Source of the DNA: an uncultured Methylocystaceae bacterium
GTDB lineage: Bacteria > Pseudomonadota > Alphaproteobacteria > Rhizobiales > Beijerinckiaceae
Direction of reading: 5' to 3'
Assembly: GCA_945956975.1 (NCBI GenBank)
Contig: CAMFKC010000012.1
Location: 1 to 13,247, forward strand
DNA: 13,247 nt
The notes beneath the pieces are model-generated. The model saw nothing but the letters and a program-made list of their open reading frames with translations, made no database searches and was not told the origin of the DNA. The position numbers were made by a program, and so were the translations under genes. Positions 1 through 6,354 of this stretch are shown here, in pieces (within the stretch, counting starts at the first letter, position 1; each line of letters begins with the position of its first letter).

Positions 1-360
1 AACAATGCCTGGCATGACGAGGATGTGCTGGAGATCCACCCCTTCGATGCGGAGAACCGCGGCGTGCGCACCGGCGATCTCGTATCGCTCGAAAGCCGCG
101 CGGGGGATATCGCGTTGCGCGCCGAGGTTACCGACCGCGTGCAGCCCGGCGTCGTCTATACGACGTTCCACCATGCGGTTACCGGAGCGAACGTGGTTAC
201 GACCGAGAATTCGGATTGGGCCACGAATTGTCCGGAATACAAGGTGACCGCCGTGCAGGTGCGCCGGACGAACCAATATTCGCACTGGCAGGAGCAGAAC
301 GCGGAAGAGGACGTCAGCCTGCGCAGGATCGCCGCTCCGGAACTGGTCGCGGCGAAATGA
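1..360 (+). CDS. fdsA: Formate dehydrogenase alpha subunit, C-terminal fragment (5' end outside window)
   Basis: This is the last 119 residues of a molybdopterin oxidoreductase, open from the window's first base to a TGA at 358-360. It is the C-terminal molybdopterin-dinucleotide-binding domain, a beta-barrel that helps seat the Mo/W bis-MGD cofactor. The run WHDEDVLEIHPFDAENRGV near the start and NSDWATNCPEYKVTAVQV near residues 69-86 are, as I recall them, typical of the catalytic subunit of cytoplasmic NAD-dependent formate dehydrogenases (FdsA/FdhF type), which oxidise formate to CO2. The partner gene fdsD follows with a 4-base ATGA overlap, which strongly supports the assignment. The active-site Cys/Sec and the Fe-S domains lie upstream of the window. 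In the classical fdsGBACD operon the maturation gene fdsC sits between A and D; here it does not. The family is confident; the exact subunit nomenclature is slightly less so. Confidence 0.9.
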   Translation, partial: NNAWHDEDVLEIHPFDAENRGVRTGDLVSLESRAGDIALRAEVTDRVQPGVVYTTFHHAVTGANVVTTENSDWATNCPEYKVTAVQVRRTNQYSHWQEQNAEEDVSLRRIAAPELVAAK

Positions 361-575
361 GCGCTGAGTCGAAAAAACTGCTCGTGATGGCCGGGCAGAT
401 CACATCTTTCTTCCGCGCTTATCCCCGAGACGAGGCCGTTCGCGCCATCGCAGAACACATCAACAAGTTCTGGACGCGCAAGATGCGCGACGAATTTCTG
501 GCCTTGCCTGAAATACGTGAAGGCGCCAGCGACCCGCTTCTCGTGGCGGCATCCAAATCAATAAGAGCCGGTTAA
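357..575 (+). CDS. fdsD: Formate dehydrogenase delta subunit FdsD
   Basis: A 72-residue soluble protein whose ATG (357-359) overlaps the stop of the alpha-subunit gene, so the two are translationally coupled. The sequence KLLVMAGQITSFFRAYP (residues 7-23), an AVRAIAEHINKFW segment (27-39) and RKMRDEFLAL (41-50) match the short FdsD family. FdsD is an accessory or structural subunit of the soluble molybdenum formate dehydrogenase; it carries no cofactor, and in studied systems it is linked to assembly or stability of the active enzyme. Length is normal for the family (about 65-80 residues). There is no good Shine-Dalgarno ahead of the ATG, consistent with coupling to the upstream gene. An in-frame upstream ATG at 216 is rejected because it would run through the alpha-subunit gene. 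Assignment is confident. Confidence 0.9.
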   Translation: MSAESKKLLVMAGQITSFFRAYPRDEAVRAIAEHINKFWTRKMRDEFLALPEIREGASDPLLVAASKSIRAG

Positions 576-625
576 GGCGCGCGAAAAACTCGAAACCACA
601 CAATAAAAACTGGAGGGCAACGCAC

Positions 626-2272
626 ATGAGCGCAACCACATTCGATACGGACGTCAGCCCCGGCATACTCGACCGGGAGCGGATCGTCGCCAAGGCTGGC
701 TTCAACCGCTGGCTGGTGCCGCCGGCTGCGCTCGCCATTCATCTTTGCATCGGCATGGCCTACGGCTTCTCGGTTTTCTGGCTGCCGCTCGCGCAGTCCG
801 TCGGCATCACCAAGCCGGTCGCGTGCCCCGCAGGCATGAGCTTCGTATCCGTCCTGTTCACGACGACCTGCGACTGGAAGGTCGCTGACCTCGGCTGGAT
901 GTATACGCTGTTTTTCGTGCTGCTCGGCTCGTCGGCCGCCATCTGGGGCGGCTGGCTCGAACGCGCCGGCCCTCGGAAGGCCGGCGTCGTCGCCGCGCTG
1001 TGCTGGGCCGGCGGCCTTCTGCTCGGCGCCGTCGGCATCGTCACGCATCAGCTCTGGCTGCTGTGGGTCGGTCCCGGCATCATTGGCGGCATCGGACTTG
1101 GCCTCGGCTACATCTCGCCTGTCTCGACGCTGATCAAGTGGTTTCCGGATCGTCGAGGCATGGCGACGGGCATGGCCATCATGGGCTTCGGCGGCGGCGC
1201 GATGATCGGCTCGCCGCTGGCGGCTCTGCTCATGAAATACTTCCGCACGCCGACCGATGTCGGCGTCTGGCAGACCTTCGTGGTGCTCGGGCTCGTCTAT
1301 TTCGTCTACATGATCTTCGGCGCGTTTCTTTATCGCGTGCCGCCGCATGGCTGGCGTCCGGACGGTTGGACGCCGTCTCAAACCAACAATGCGATGATCA
1401 CCTCCGGCAACGTGCATCTGAAGGACGCGCACAAGACGCCGCAGTTCTGGCTGATCTGGGCCGTGCTGACGCTGAACGTTTCGGCCGGCATCGGCGTGAT
1501 CGGCATGGCGTCGCCCATGCTGCAGGAAATCTTCGGCGGCGCGCTTCTCGGCAAGCCGGAACTCGGCTTCGCGCAACTCGACCTCAGCCAGAAGACCCAG
1601 ATCGCCGGCATTGCCGCAGGTTTTGCCGGCTTGCTGTCCCTGTTCAACATCGCCGGCCGGTTCTTCTGGGCGTCGCTGTCGGACCGTATCGGCCGAAAGA
1701 TGACCTATTTCTGCTTCTTCGGCATCGGTATCGCGCTGTACGCGCTCACGCCGACCTTCGCGCACATGGGCTCCAAGGCGCTCTTCGTTCTCGCTTTCGG
1801 CGTCATCCTGTCGATGTACGGCGGAGGCTTCGCCACCGTTCCCGCATATCTGGCTGACATGTTCGGCACGCAGTTCGTCGGCGCGATCCATGGTCGTCTG
1901 CTGACGGCTTGGTCGACTGCGGGCATCGTCGGTCCGGTCGTCGTCAACTACATCCGTGAATTCAACAAATCCGCCGGCGTTCCGGCGGACCGGTTGTACG
2001 ATGTCACGATGTACGTTCTCGCGGGCTTCCTCGTCCTCGGCTTCGTCTGCAACGCGCTGATCCGGCCGGTCGACAAGAAGTGGATGATGAAGGAGGACGA
2101 CATCGCCAGGCTGCAGGCCTCCGCCGCCATTCCGTCGGGCCCAATCGGCGGCCATGGCATCGGTCTCGGCGGTTTCGACGTCAAGGCCATCCTGGCCTGG
2201 CTCGCGGTCGGGATTCCCCTGGCGTGGGGCGTCTGGAAAACGCTGGAGAGCGCGCTCCGCATCTTCGGCTGA
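626..2272 (+). CDS. OFA-family MFS carrier (OxlT-like formate/oxalate or small-carboxylate transporter)
   Basis: A 548-residue inner-membrane protein of the major facilitator superfamily, preceded by GGAGG at 612-616. MFS landmarks are visible: GGWLERAGPRKAG (residues 108-120) after TM2, WFPDRRGMATG (172-182) after TM4, KTPQFW (270-275) opening TM7 and SDRIGRK (352-358) after TM8. These and the TM11 region resemble the oxalate:formate antiporter family. It is about 130 residues longer than Oxalobacter OxlT. The extra length includes a periplasmic insert between TM1 and TM2 (about 60-90) with two cysteines, C67 and C82, and a C-terminal extension with a likely 13th membrane helix (about 519-541). 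R344 aligns with OxlT's substrate arginine R272, but the position of OxlT K355 is W429, so true oxalate exchange is doubtful. Lying 50 bases after fdsD, it probably handles formate or another monocarboxylate for the dehydrogenase. The family is confident; the substrate is inferred. Confidence 0.85.
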   Translation: MSATTFDTDVSPGILDRERIVAKAGFNRWLVPPAALAIHLCIGMAYGFSVFWLPLAQSVGITKPVACPAGMSFVSVLFTTTCDWKVADLGWMYTLFFVLLGSSAAIWGGWLERAGPRKAGVVAALCWAGGLLLGAVGIVTHQLWLLWVGPGIIGGIGLGLGYISPVSTLIKWFPDRRGMATGMAIMGFGGGAMIGSPLAALLMKYFRTPTDVGVWQTFVVLGLVYFVYMIFGAFLYRVPPHGWRPDGWTPSQTNNAMITSGNVHLKDAHKTPQFWLIWAVLTLNVSAGIGVIGMASPMLQEIFGGALLGKPELGFAQLDLSQKTQIAGIAAGFAGLLSLFNIAGRFFWASLSDRIGRKMTYFCFFGIGIALYALTPTFAHMGSKALFVLAFGVILSMYGGGFATVPAYLADMFGTQFVGAIHGRLLTAWSTAGIVGPVVVNYIREFNKSAGVPADRLYDVTMYVLAGFLVLGFVCNALIRPVDKKWMMKEDDIARLQASAAIPSGPIGGHGIGLGGFDVKAILAWLAVGIPLAWGVWKTLESALRIFG

Positions 2273-2289
2273 GGTCAGATCGAGCTTCC

Positions 2290-2322
2290 GGCGCCGCGCG
2301 AGGTTTCGCGCGGCGCCTTTTT
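2290..2322 (+). terminator. Strong intrinsic terminator of the fds-OFA unit
   Basis: A perfect 12-bp GC-rich stem (2290-2301 paired with 2306-2317), a 4-base loop (2302-2305) and five Ts (2318-2322) begin 18 bases after the carrier's stop codon. This is a textbook rho-independent terminator for + strand transcription. The same stem also forms in the transcript of the opposing operon, whose last stop is at 2340, but no T-run follows it in that direction. It is therefore at best a weak terminator or a 3'-end-protecting hairpin for that operon. Confidence 0.93.
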
Positions 2323-2339
2323 GCTGCGCCCGTGCAAGG

Positions 2340-3323
2340 TCAATTCATGGCGGAAGCATCTTGACCAGCCGCGAGGAAGCAACGCGTAAGGCGGCCGTCC
2401 GCGATTTCGACCACGGGCGGCGGCTGCAGATTGCAGCGCTGTTCGACGACAGCGCATCGGGCCGCGAACGGACAGGCGCGCGGCACTGCGTCCAGAACGG
2501 GCGGCGCGCCCGGGATTGTTTCCAGTCTCTGTCCCTTGGGAGCGGCGTGTGCGTTGGACCCGAGCAAGCCGCGCGTATAGGGGTGTGACGGCGCCCGGAT
2601 AATGTCGCGCAGGGCGCCCTGTTCCACGATCTGACCGCCATACATCACCGCAAGCCGGTCGCTGATTTCCACGGCCACGCCAATGTCGTGCGTCACGAAA
2701 ATCACGGACATTCCGAACTCACGCTGCAATTCGCGCAGAAGCAGCAGGATCTGGATCTGCACCGTCGCGTCGAGCGCGGTGGTCGGCTCGTCGGCAAGCA
2801 GGATTTTCGGCTTGCAGGACAAGGCGAGCGCAATCATCGCGCGCTGGCGCATGCCGCCGGAGAGTTCGTGCGGATAGGCGGCGAGCCGGCTCTTTGCGGA
2901 CGGGATGCGCACGACGTTGAGCATCTCGAGCGCGCGCTGATCCGCCGCCGCACGGCTGCAACCTTCATGACGCATGACGGTCTCGGCGATCTGGGAGCCG
3001 ATGGAATAGACGGGATCGAGCGCGAGCGCTGGTTCCTGGAAGATCATCGACACAGTGCGTCCGCGAAACCGCGACAGCGCTTCGCCGTCGAGCGCGAGCA
3101 CGTCCTGGTCCAACACGCGGATGCTTCCGGAGATCACCGTCCGCCTTTTCGGCAGCAGGCGAAGCAGCGCACGAAGAGTCACGCTCTTGCCGGATCCGGA
3201 TTCGCCGAGCAGGCCAAGCGTCTCGCCCGCGTTCAGCGTCAGATCGACGCCGTTGATCGCATGCACTGTGCGCTCGCCGACGAAGCGCACATGCAGGTCG
3301 CTGATTTCGACCAGGGCGCTCAT
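2340..3323 (-). CDS. Peptide/nickel-type ABC transporter ATPase, DppD/OppD family
   Basis: A 327-residue ATPase of a Dpp/Opp importer, one half of the nucleotide-binding pair that drives uptake through the two permeases encoded upstream. Visible motifs are Walker A GESGSGKS (40-47), Q-loop Q96, signature LSGGM (154-158), Walker B ILLADEP (174-180) and switch H212. The C-terminal oligopeptide-transporter domain carries four cysteines (C284, C290, C297, C315), spaced like those that bind a [4Fe-4S] cluster in DppD-type proteins. The start ATG (3321-3323) overlaps the stop of the preceding ATPase gene as ATGA, with AGGGA shortly upstream. The frame stays open upstream to 3617, but that part lies inside the neighbouring gene and shows no homology. 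This is the last gene of the operon. Being the DppD-like ATPase, it would usually precede the DppF-like one; here the order is reversed. Confidence 0.93.
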   Translation of the reverse strand: MSALVEISDLHVRFVGERTVHAINGVDLTLNAGETLGLLGESGSGKSVTLRALLRLLPKRRTVISGSIRVLDQDVLALDGEALSRFRGRTVSMIFQEPALALDPVYSIGSQIAETVMRHEGCSRAAADQRALEMLNVVRIPSAKSRLAAYPHELSGGMRQRAMIALALSCKPKILLADEPTTALDATVQIQILLLLRELQREFGMSVIFVTHDIGVAVEISDRLAVMYGGQIVEQGALRDIIRAPSHPYTRGLLGSNAHAAPKGQRLETIPGAPPVLDAVPRACPFAARCAVVEQRCNLQPPPVVEIADGRLTRCFLAAGQDASAMN

Positions 3324-4387
3324 GCGTCCCTCATGGCGCTGGGCAGGCGGGCGCTGGCGCTGTGGCCGCTGCCCGGCACGATCATCAGGCAGGCGGCGCG
3401 GTGCGCTTCGTCTTCGACAGCGAACAAGGGCGGCTTTGTTTGTGCGCAGACTGGCTCTGCGTGCGGGCATCGCGGATGGAAGCGGCAGCCGGACGGTGGA
3501 TCGATCGGATTGGGCGGGTCGCCGGCAAGCGGCGCGGTCTGCGTCCGCCGGTCCGGATCGATCGAGGGCATGGCCGAGAGCAGGGCGCGCGTATAGGGAT
3601 GGGCGGCCCGCGCCCACAAGCTCTCGACCGGACCGTATTCCACGACTTCCCCGAGATACATGACCATTACGCGATCGGACATGTAGCGGACGACGTTGAG
3701 ATCGTGGCTGATGAAGAGATAGGTGAGGCCGAATTCGGTCTTGAGGTCGACAAGAAGGTTGAGCACCTGCGCTTCCACCGACTTGTCGAGCGCGGAGACG
3801 GCCTCGTCCAGGATGACGAGGCGTGGCGACAGCGCCAGCGCGCGCGCAATGTTGACGCGCTGCCGTTGGCCGCCAGATATTTCGTGAGGGTAGCGTTCAG
3901 CAAAAATCTCGGGCCTGAGCCCGACTTTCGACAGCAGATCGCGCGCGACCTTTCGCGCGGCGGCGCCCGATATCCCCTGCGCTTTGAGGCCGAAAGTGAT
4001 GGACTGTTCCACCGTCAGGCGCGGGTTGAGCGAGGCGTAGCTGTCCTGGAACACCATCTGCACGCCACGTCGGAATTCGGCGATCGACATGTCGCGGCCG
4101 CCGACCAGCATGCCGTCGAAGAGAATCTCGCCGGAGTCGGGCGGCGCAAGCTGCATCAGCACGCGGGCCGTAGTCGACTTGCCGCAGCCTGATTCCCCGA
4201 CGATGCCGAGCGTCTCGCCCTTGCCGACGGCAAACGTGACATCGTCGACCGCGCGCACTGTCCTGCGCTTGGCGAGCAAGCCGCCGGCGACCGGGAAATG
4301 TTTGGTCAGATGCTCGACTCGCAGAAGCGGCTGGGCGGCGCCCCCGAGGTCTTCGAGTTGCGGAAGCGATGCGGCGTTCCTGTCCAT
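3320..4387 (-). CDS. Peptide/nickel-type ABC transporter ATPase, DppF/OppF family
   Basis: A 355-residue ATPase and the second nucleotide-binding subunit of the importer. Motifs are Walker A GESGCGKS (64-71), Q-loop Q114 within FQDSYASLNPR (a DppF/OppF hallmark), signature ISGGQ (170-174), Walker B RLVILDEA (189-196) with catalytic E195, and switch H228. The Walker B ends DEA rather than DEP, which is common in this subgroup. C301, C307, C314 and C333 in the C-terminal domain form the putative Fe-S cluster set, matching the partner ATPase. The start at 4387 lies 4 bases after the stop of the upstream permease gene. An in-frame ATG at 4426 would add 13 residues inside that permease gene and is less likely. 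The 3' end overlaps the next gene by ATGA, so the two ATPases are probably made in equal amounts. Family assignment is firm; the substrate is unknown. Confidence 0.92.
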   Translation of the reverse strand: MDRNAASLPQLEDLGGAAQPLLRVEHLTKHFPVAGGLLAKRRTVRAVDDVTFAVGKGETLGIVGESGCGKSTTARVLMQLAPPDSGEILFDGMLVGGRDMSIAEFRRGVQMVFQDSYASLNPRLTVEQSITFGLKAQGISGAAARKVARDLLSKVGLRPEIFAERYPHEISGGQRQRVNIARALALSPRLVILDEAVSALDKSVEAQVLNLLVDLKTEFGLTYLFISHDLNVVRYMSDRVMVMYLGEVVEYGPVESLWARAAHPYTRALLSAMPSIDPDRRTQTAPLAGDPPNPIDPPSGCRFHPRCPHAEPVCAQTKPPLFAVEDEAHRAACLMIVPGSGHSASARLPSAMRDA

Positions 4388-4391
4388 AGGC

Positions 4392-5300
4392 TCAATTCCG
4401 GATGTCCATGGCGCTGCGCAAACCATCGCTCAGCAGGTTGAAGCAGATCGAGACCATGAAGATCATCGCGCCGGGCAGGGCGGCGACCCAAGGGTTGGTG
4501 TAGATCGCCGTGCGCAGCGTATTCAGCATCAATCCCCATTCGGGCTCCGGCGGCTTGACGCCGAGACCCAGGAAAGACAGGCCCGCAGCCAGGATCATCG
4601 AGACAGAAATCAGTCCGGTCGCGTAGACGAAAATGGGACCGAGCACGTTGCCGAGGACATGATCGCGAATGATCGTGAAGTCGCCCGCGCCGGACGCGCG
4701 CGCGGCATGAATGAAGTCCATGTTCCGCACCCCTGTCGTCACGCTTTCGGCGACGCGCGCGATCTGCGGCGTGAAGACGATGGTGAGAGAAACGATGGAA
4801 TTGAGCACGCCCGCTCCCAGCACGCCCGAAATGGCGATCGCGAGCAGCACCGACGGAAAAGCGAAGAGCACGTCGACCGTGCGCATGATCGCGGTGTTGA
4901 CCTTGCCGCCGGCATAGCCGGCCACGAGCCCGAGCGAAGTTCCGAGGACGAAGGCAAGCACCACCGGAGACATGCCGATGAAGAGCGAGAGGCGTCCGCC
5001 GTATATTAGACGCGCGATCATGTCGCGGCCGAGCTCGTCCGTGCCCAGCGGGAAGCCCGGCGCGCCCAGATGCCGCAGACGCCGGATCATCGAGCCCTTG
5101 TAGGGGTCTGCGAGGCCCATCCAAGGCGCGAGAATGGCGGCGAGGAAGATGAGCAGCAAGATGGCCGCGCAGACCATGCTCGTCTTGTCGCGCGACAACC
5201 GGCGCGCGACATTCGCCCAGTAGCCGCGCGAGGCGCGATTGACCGGCGCATCTGCAGGACCAGGCTCGCTCATCGCGGTCACGTTCACGTGCGCGTCCAT
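4392..5300 (-). CDS. Peptide/nickel-type ABC permease, DppC/OppC family
   Basis: A 302-residue inner-membrane permease, one half of the translocation pore. The cytoplasmic N-terminus (about 1-40) is followed by the first membrane helix (about 42-60). Next come the family motif LGTDELGRD (85-93), a block of membrane helices, and the cytoplasmic EAA coupling loop (about 195-221, AARASG with G204) that docks onto the ATPases. The sequence LSFLGLGVKPPEPEWG (241-256) and the closing NLLSDGLRSAMD (288-299) are characteristic of DppC/OppC/NikC proteins. Length is normal (about 280-310). The start codon is one base after the upstream permease stop, with AGGG six bases before it. An internal ATG at codon 10 (5273) is an alternative start. 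Together with its neighbours it defines a full Dpp/Opp importer. Confidence 0.94.
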   Translation of the reverse strand: MDAHVNVTAMSEPGPADAPVNRASRGYWANVARRLSRDKTSMVCAAILLLIFLAAILAPWMGLADPYKGSMIRRLRHLGAPGFPLGTDELGRDMIARLIYGGRLSLFIGMSPVVLAFVLGTSLGLVAGYAGGKVNTAIMRTVDVLFAFPSVLLAIAISGVLGAGVLNSIVSLTIVFTPQIARVAESVTTGVRNMDFIHAARASGAGDFTIIRDHVLGNVLGPIFVYATGLISVSMILAAGLSFLGLGVKPPEPEWGLMLNTLRTAIYTNPWVAALPGAMIFMVSICFNLLSDGLRSAMDIRN

Positions 5301-5301
5301 G

Positions 5302-6255
5302 TCATGCCCTGCGGATGCGTGGATCGATCAGCGCCTGTGCGACATCGACCATGAGATTGAGCGCGACGAAGAAGATGGCGAGCACGAGGATCGTGCCCTG
5401 CAGCAAGGGCAAGTCGCGCTGGAAGATCGCGGAATTGAGCAGGAGGCCGGAGCCTGGCCAGGAAAATACAGTCTCGATCAGGATCGAGCCGCCGAGCATG
5501 TAGCCGAGTTGCAGGCCCATGACGGCCAGCGCCGTCGGCGCGGCGTTCTTCACGACATGCCGGAACACCTGGCTCTGGCGCATCCCCTTGGCGTAGAGCG
5601 CCTCGACGAAATCCTGGCTCAATATGTCGCCGGTCAAGGCGCGCACATTGCGCGTGATGATGCCCATGGGGATGACGGACGTCGTGACAGCGGGGAGGAT
5701 GAGGTAGCGGACATGGGCCCAATCCCACGCCCATTGCCCGGACCCTCCGGCGCCTGCGCCGACCGCCGGCAACCAGTTGAGTTCGACGGAAAAGATGATG
5801 ACGAGCACCATTCCAAGCCAATAGTGCGGCACGGAGACGCCAGCGATCGCGACGGAGGTCGCCAGCTTGTCGACCCAGGTTCCCCGGAAGTAACCGGCGA
5901 TCAGGCCGAGCGCCAGTCCCAGCGTGAAGCCGATGAGCGCGGCCGCGAAGGCGAGCATGACGGTGTTGGCGACAGCATGCGCGACTTCCGCGGCGACCGG
6001 ACGGCCAGTGGCGATCGATGCGCCGAGATCGCCGTGAAGGACGCGCCAGAGCCAGAGGCCGAACTGCACCGGCAAAGGCCGGTCGAACCCATAAGCTACC
6101 CGCAATTGCTGCGCGAGTTCCTGCGATGCGTCCGCCGGCAGCACGGCGACAAGCGGGTCGCCAGGCGTCATGTGGACGAGCAGGAAGCAAAGCAGCGCCA
6201 CGCTCAACACGATGGGTATGGCGTAAGCGAGCCTGCGCAGGATGTAAGCGAACAT
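5302..6255 (-). CDS. Peptide/nickel-type ABC permease, DppB/OppB family
   Basis: A 317-residue inner-membrane permease pairing with the DppC-type protein encoded one base downstream. It starts MFAYILRRLAYAIP, the usual DppB opening, and has its first membrane helix at about 9-29. That helix is followed by the family motif HMTPGDP (28-34), a periplasmic segment containing YGFDRPLPVQF (55-65), further helices from about 98, and an EAA loop (about 215-240, EALYAKG with G224). FSWPGSG (264-270) and a C-terminal DPRIR (311-315) are conserved family features. Length is normal. The ribosome-binding site is weak (AGG about 5 bases upstream). It is separated from the binding-protein gene by 99 bases holding a hairpin, so permease output is probably lower than that of the binding protein. 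Confidence 0.94.
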   Translation of the reverse strand: MFAYILRRLAYAIPIVLSVALLCFLLVHMTPGDPLVAVLPADASQELAQQLRVAYGFDRPLPVQFGLWLWRVLHGDLGASIATGRPVAAEVAHAVANTVMLAFAAALIGFTLGLALGLIAGYFRGTWVDKLATSVAIAGVSVPHYWLGMVLVIIFSVELNWLPAVGAGAGGSGQWAWDWAHVRYLILPAVTTSVIPMGIITRNVRALTGDILSQDFVEALYAKGMRQSQVFRHVVKNAAPTALAVMGLQLGYMLGGSILIETVFSWPGSGLLLNSAIFQRDLPLLQGTILVLAIFFVALNLMVDVAQALIDPRIRRA

Positions 6256-6300
6256 GGGGGCCTGTCGCGATGCGCCGGAGCGCGACCTCTTGTTGTGGGG

Positions 6301-6321
6301 CGCGCCGCGCCTTGCGGCGCG
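6301..6321 (-). terminator. Intra-operon GC hairpin between binding-protein and permease genes
   Basis: An 8-bp perfect stem (6301-6308 with 6314-6321) around a 5-base loop, 34 bases after the stop of the binding-protein gene in its direction of transcription. No T-run follows, so it is unlikely to terminate fully. Hairpins at this position in ABC importer operons are known to protect the 3' end of the binding-protein message or attenuate read-through, giving more binding protein than permease. That role is inferred here. Confidence 0.5.
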
Positions 6322-6354
6322 ACGGTGAGGATCTATCGGTCGGTCAGTCGCGAC

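Noticed and set aside
572..2155. A 527-codon open frame on the - strand opposite the OFA carrier
   Set aside because: The product is a low-complexity Arg/Asp/Ala/Glu-rich sequence with no domain, while the + strand frame encodes a clear MFS protein with a good Shine-Dalgarno.
3324..3617. Upstream extension of the DppD-like frame
   Set aside because: It overlaps the 3' part of the DppF-like gene and lacks homology. The conserved N-terminus begins at 3323.
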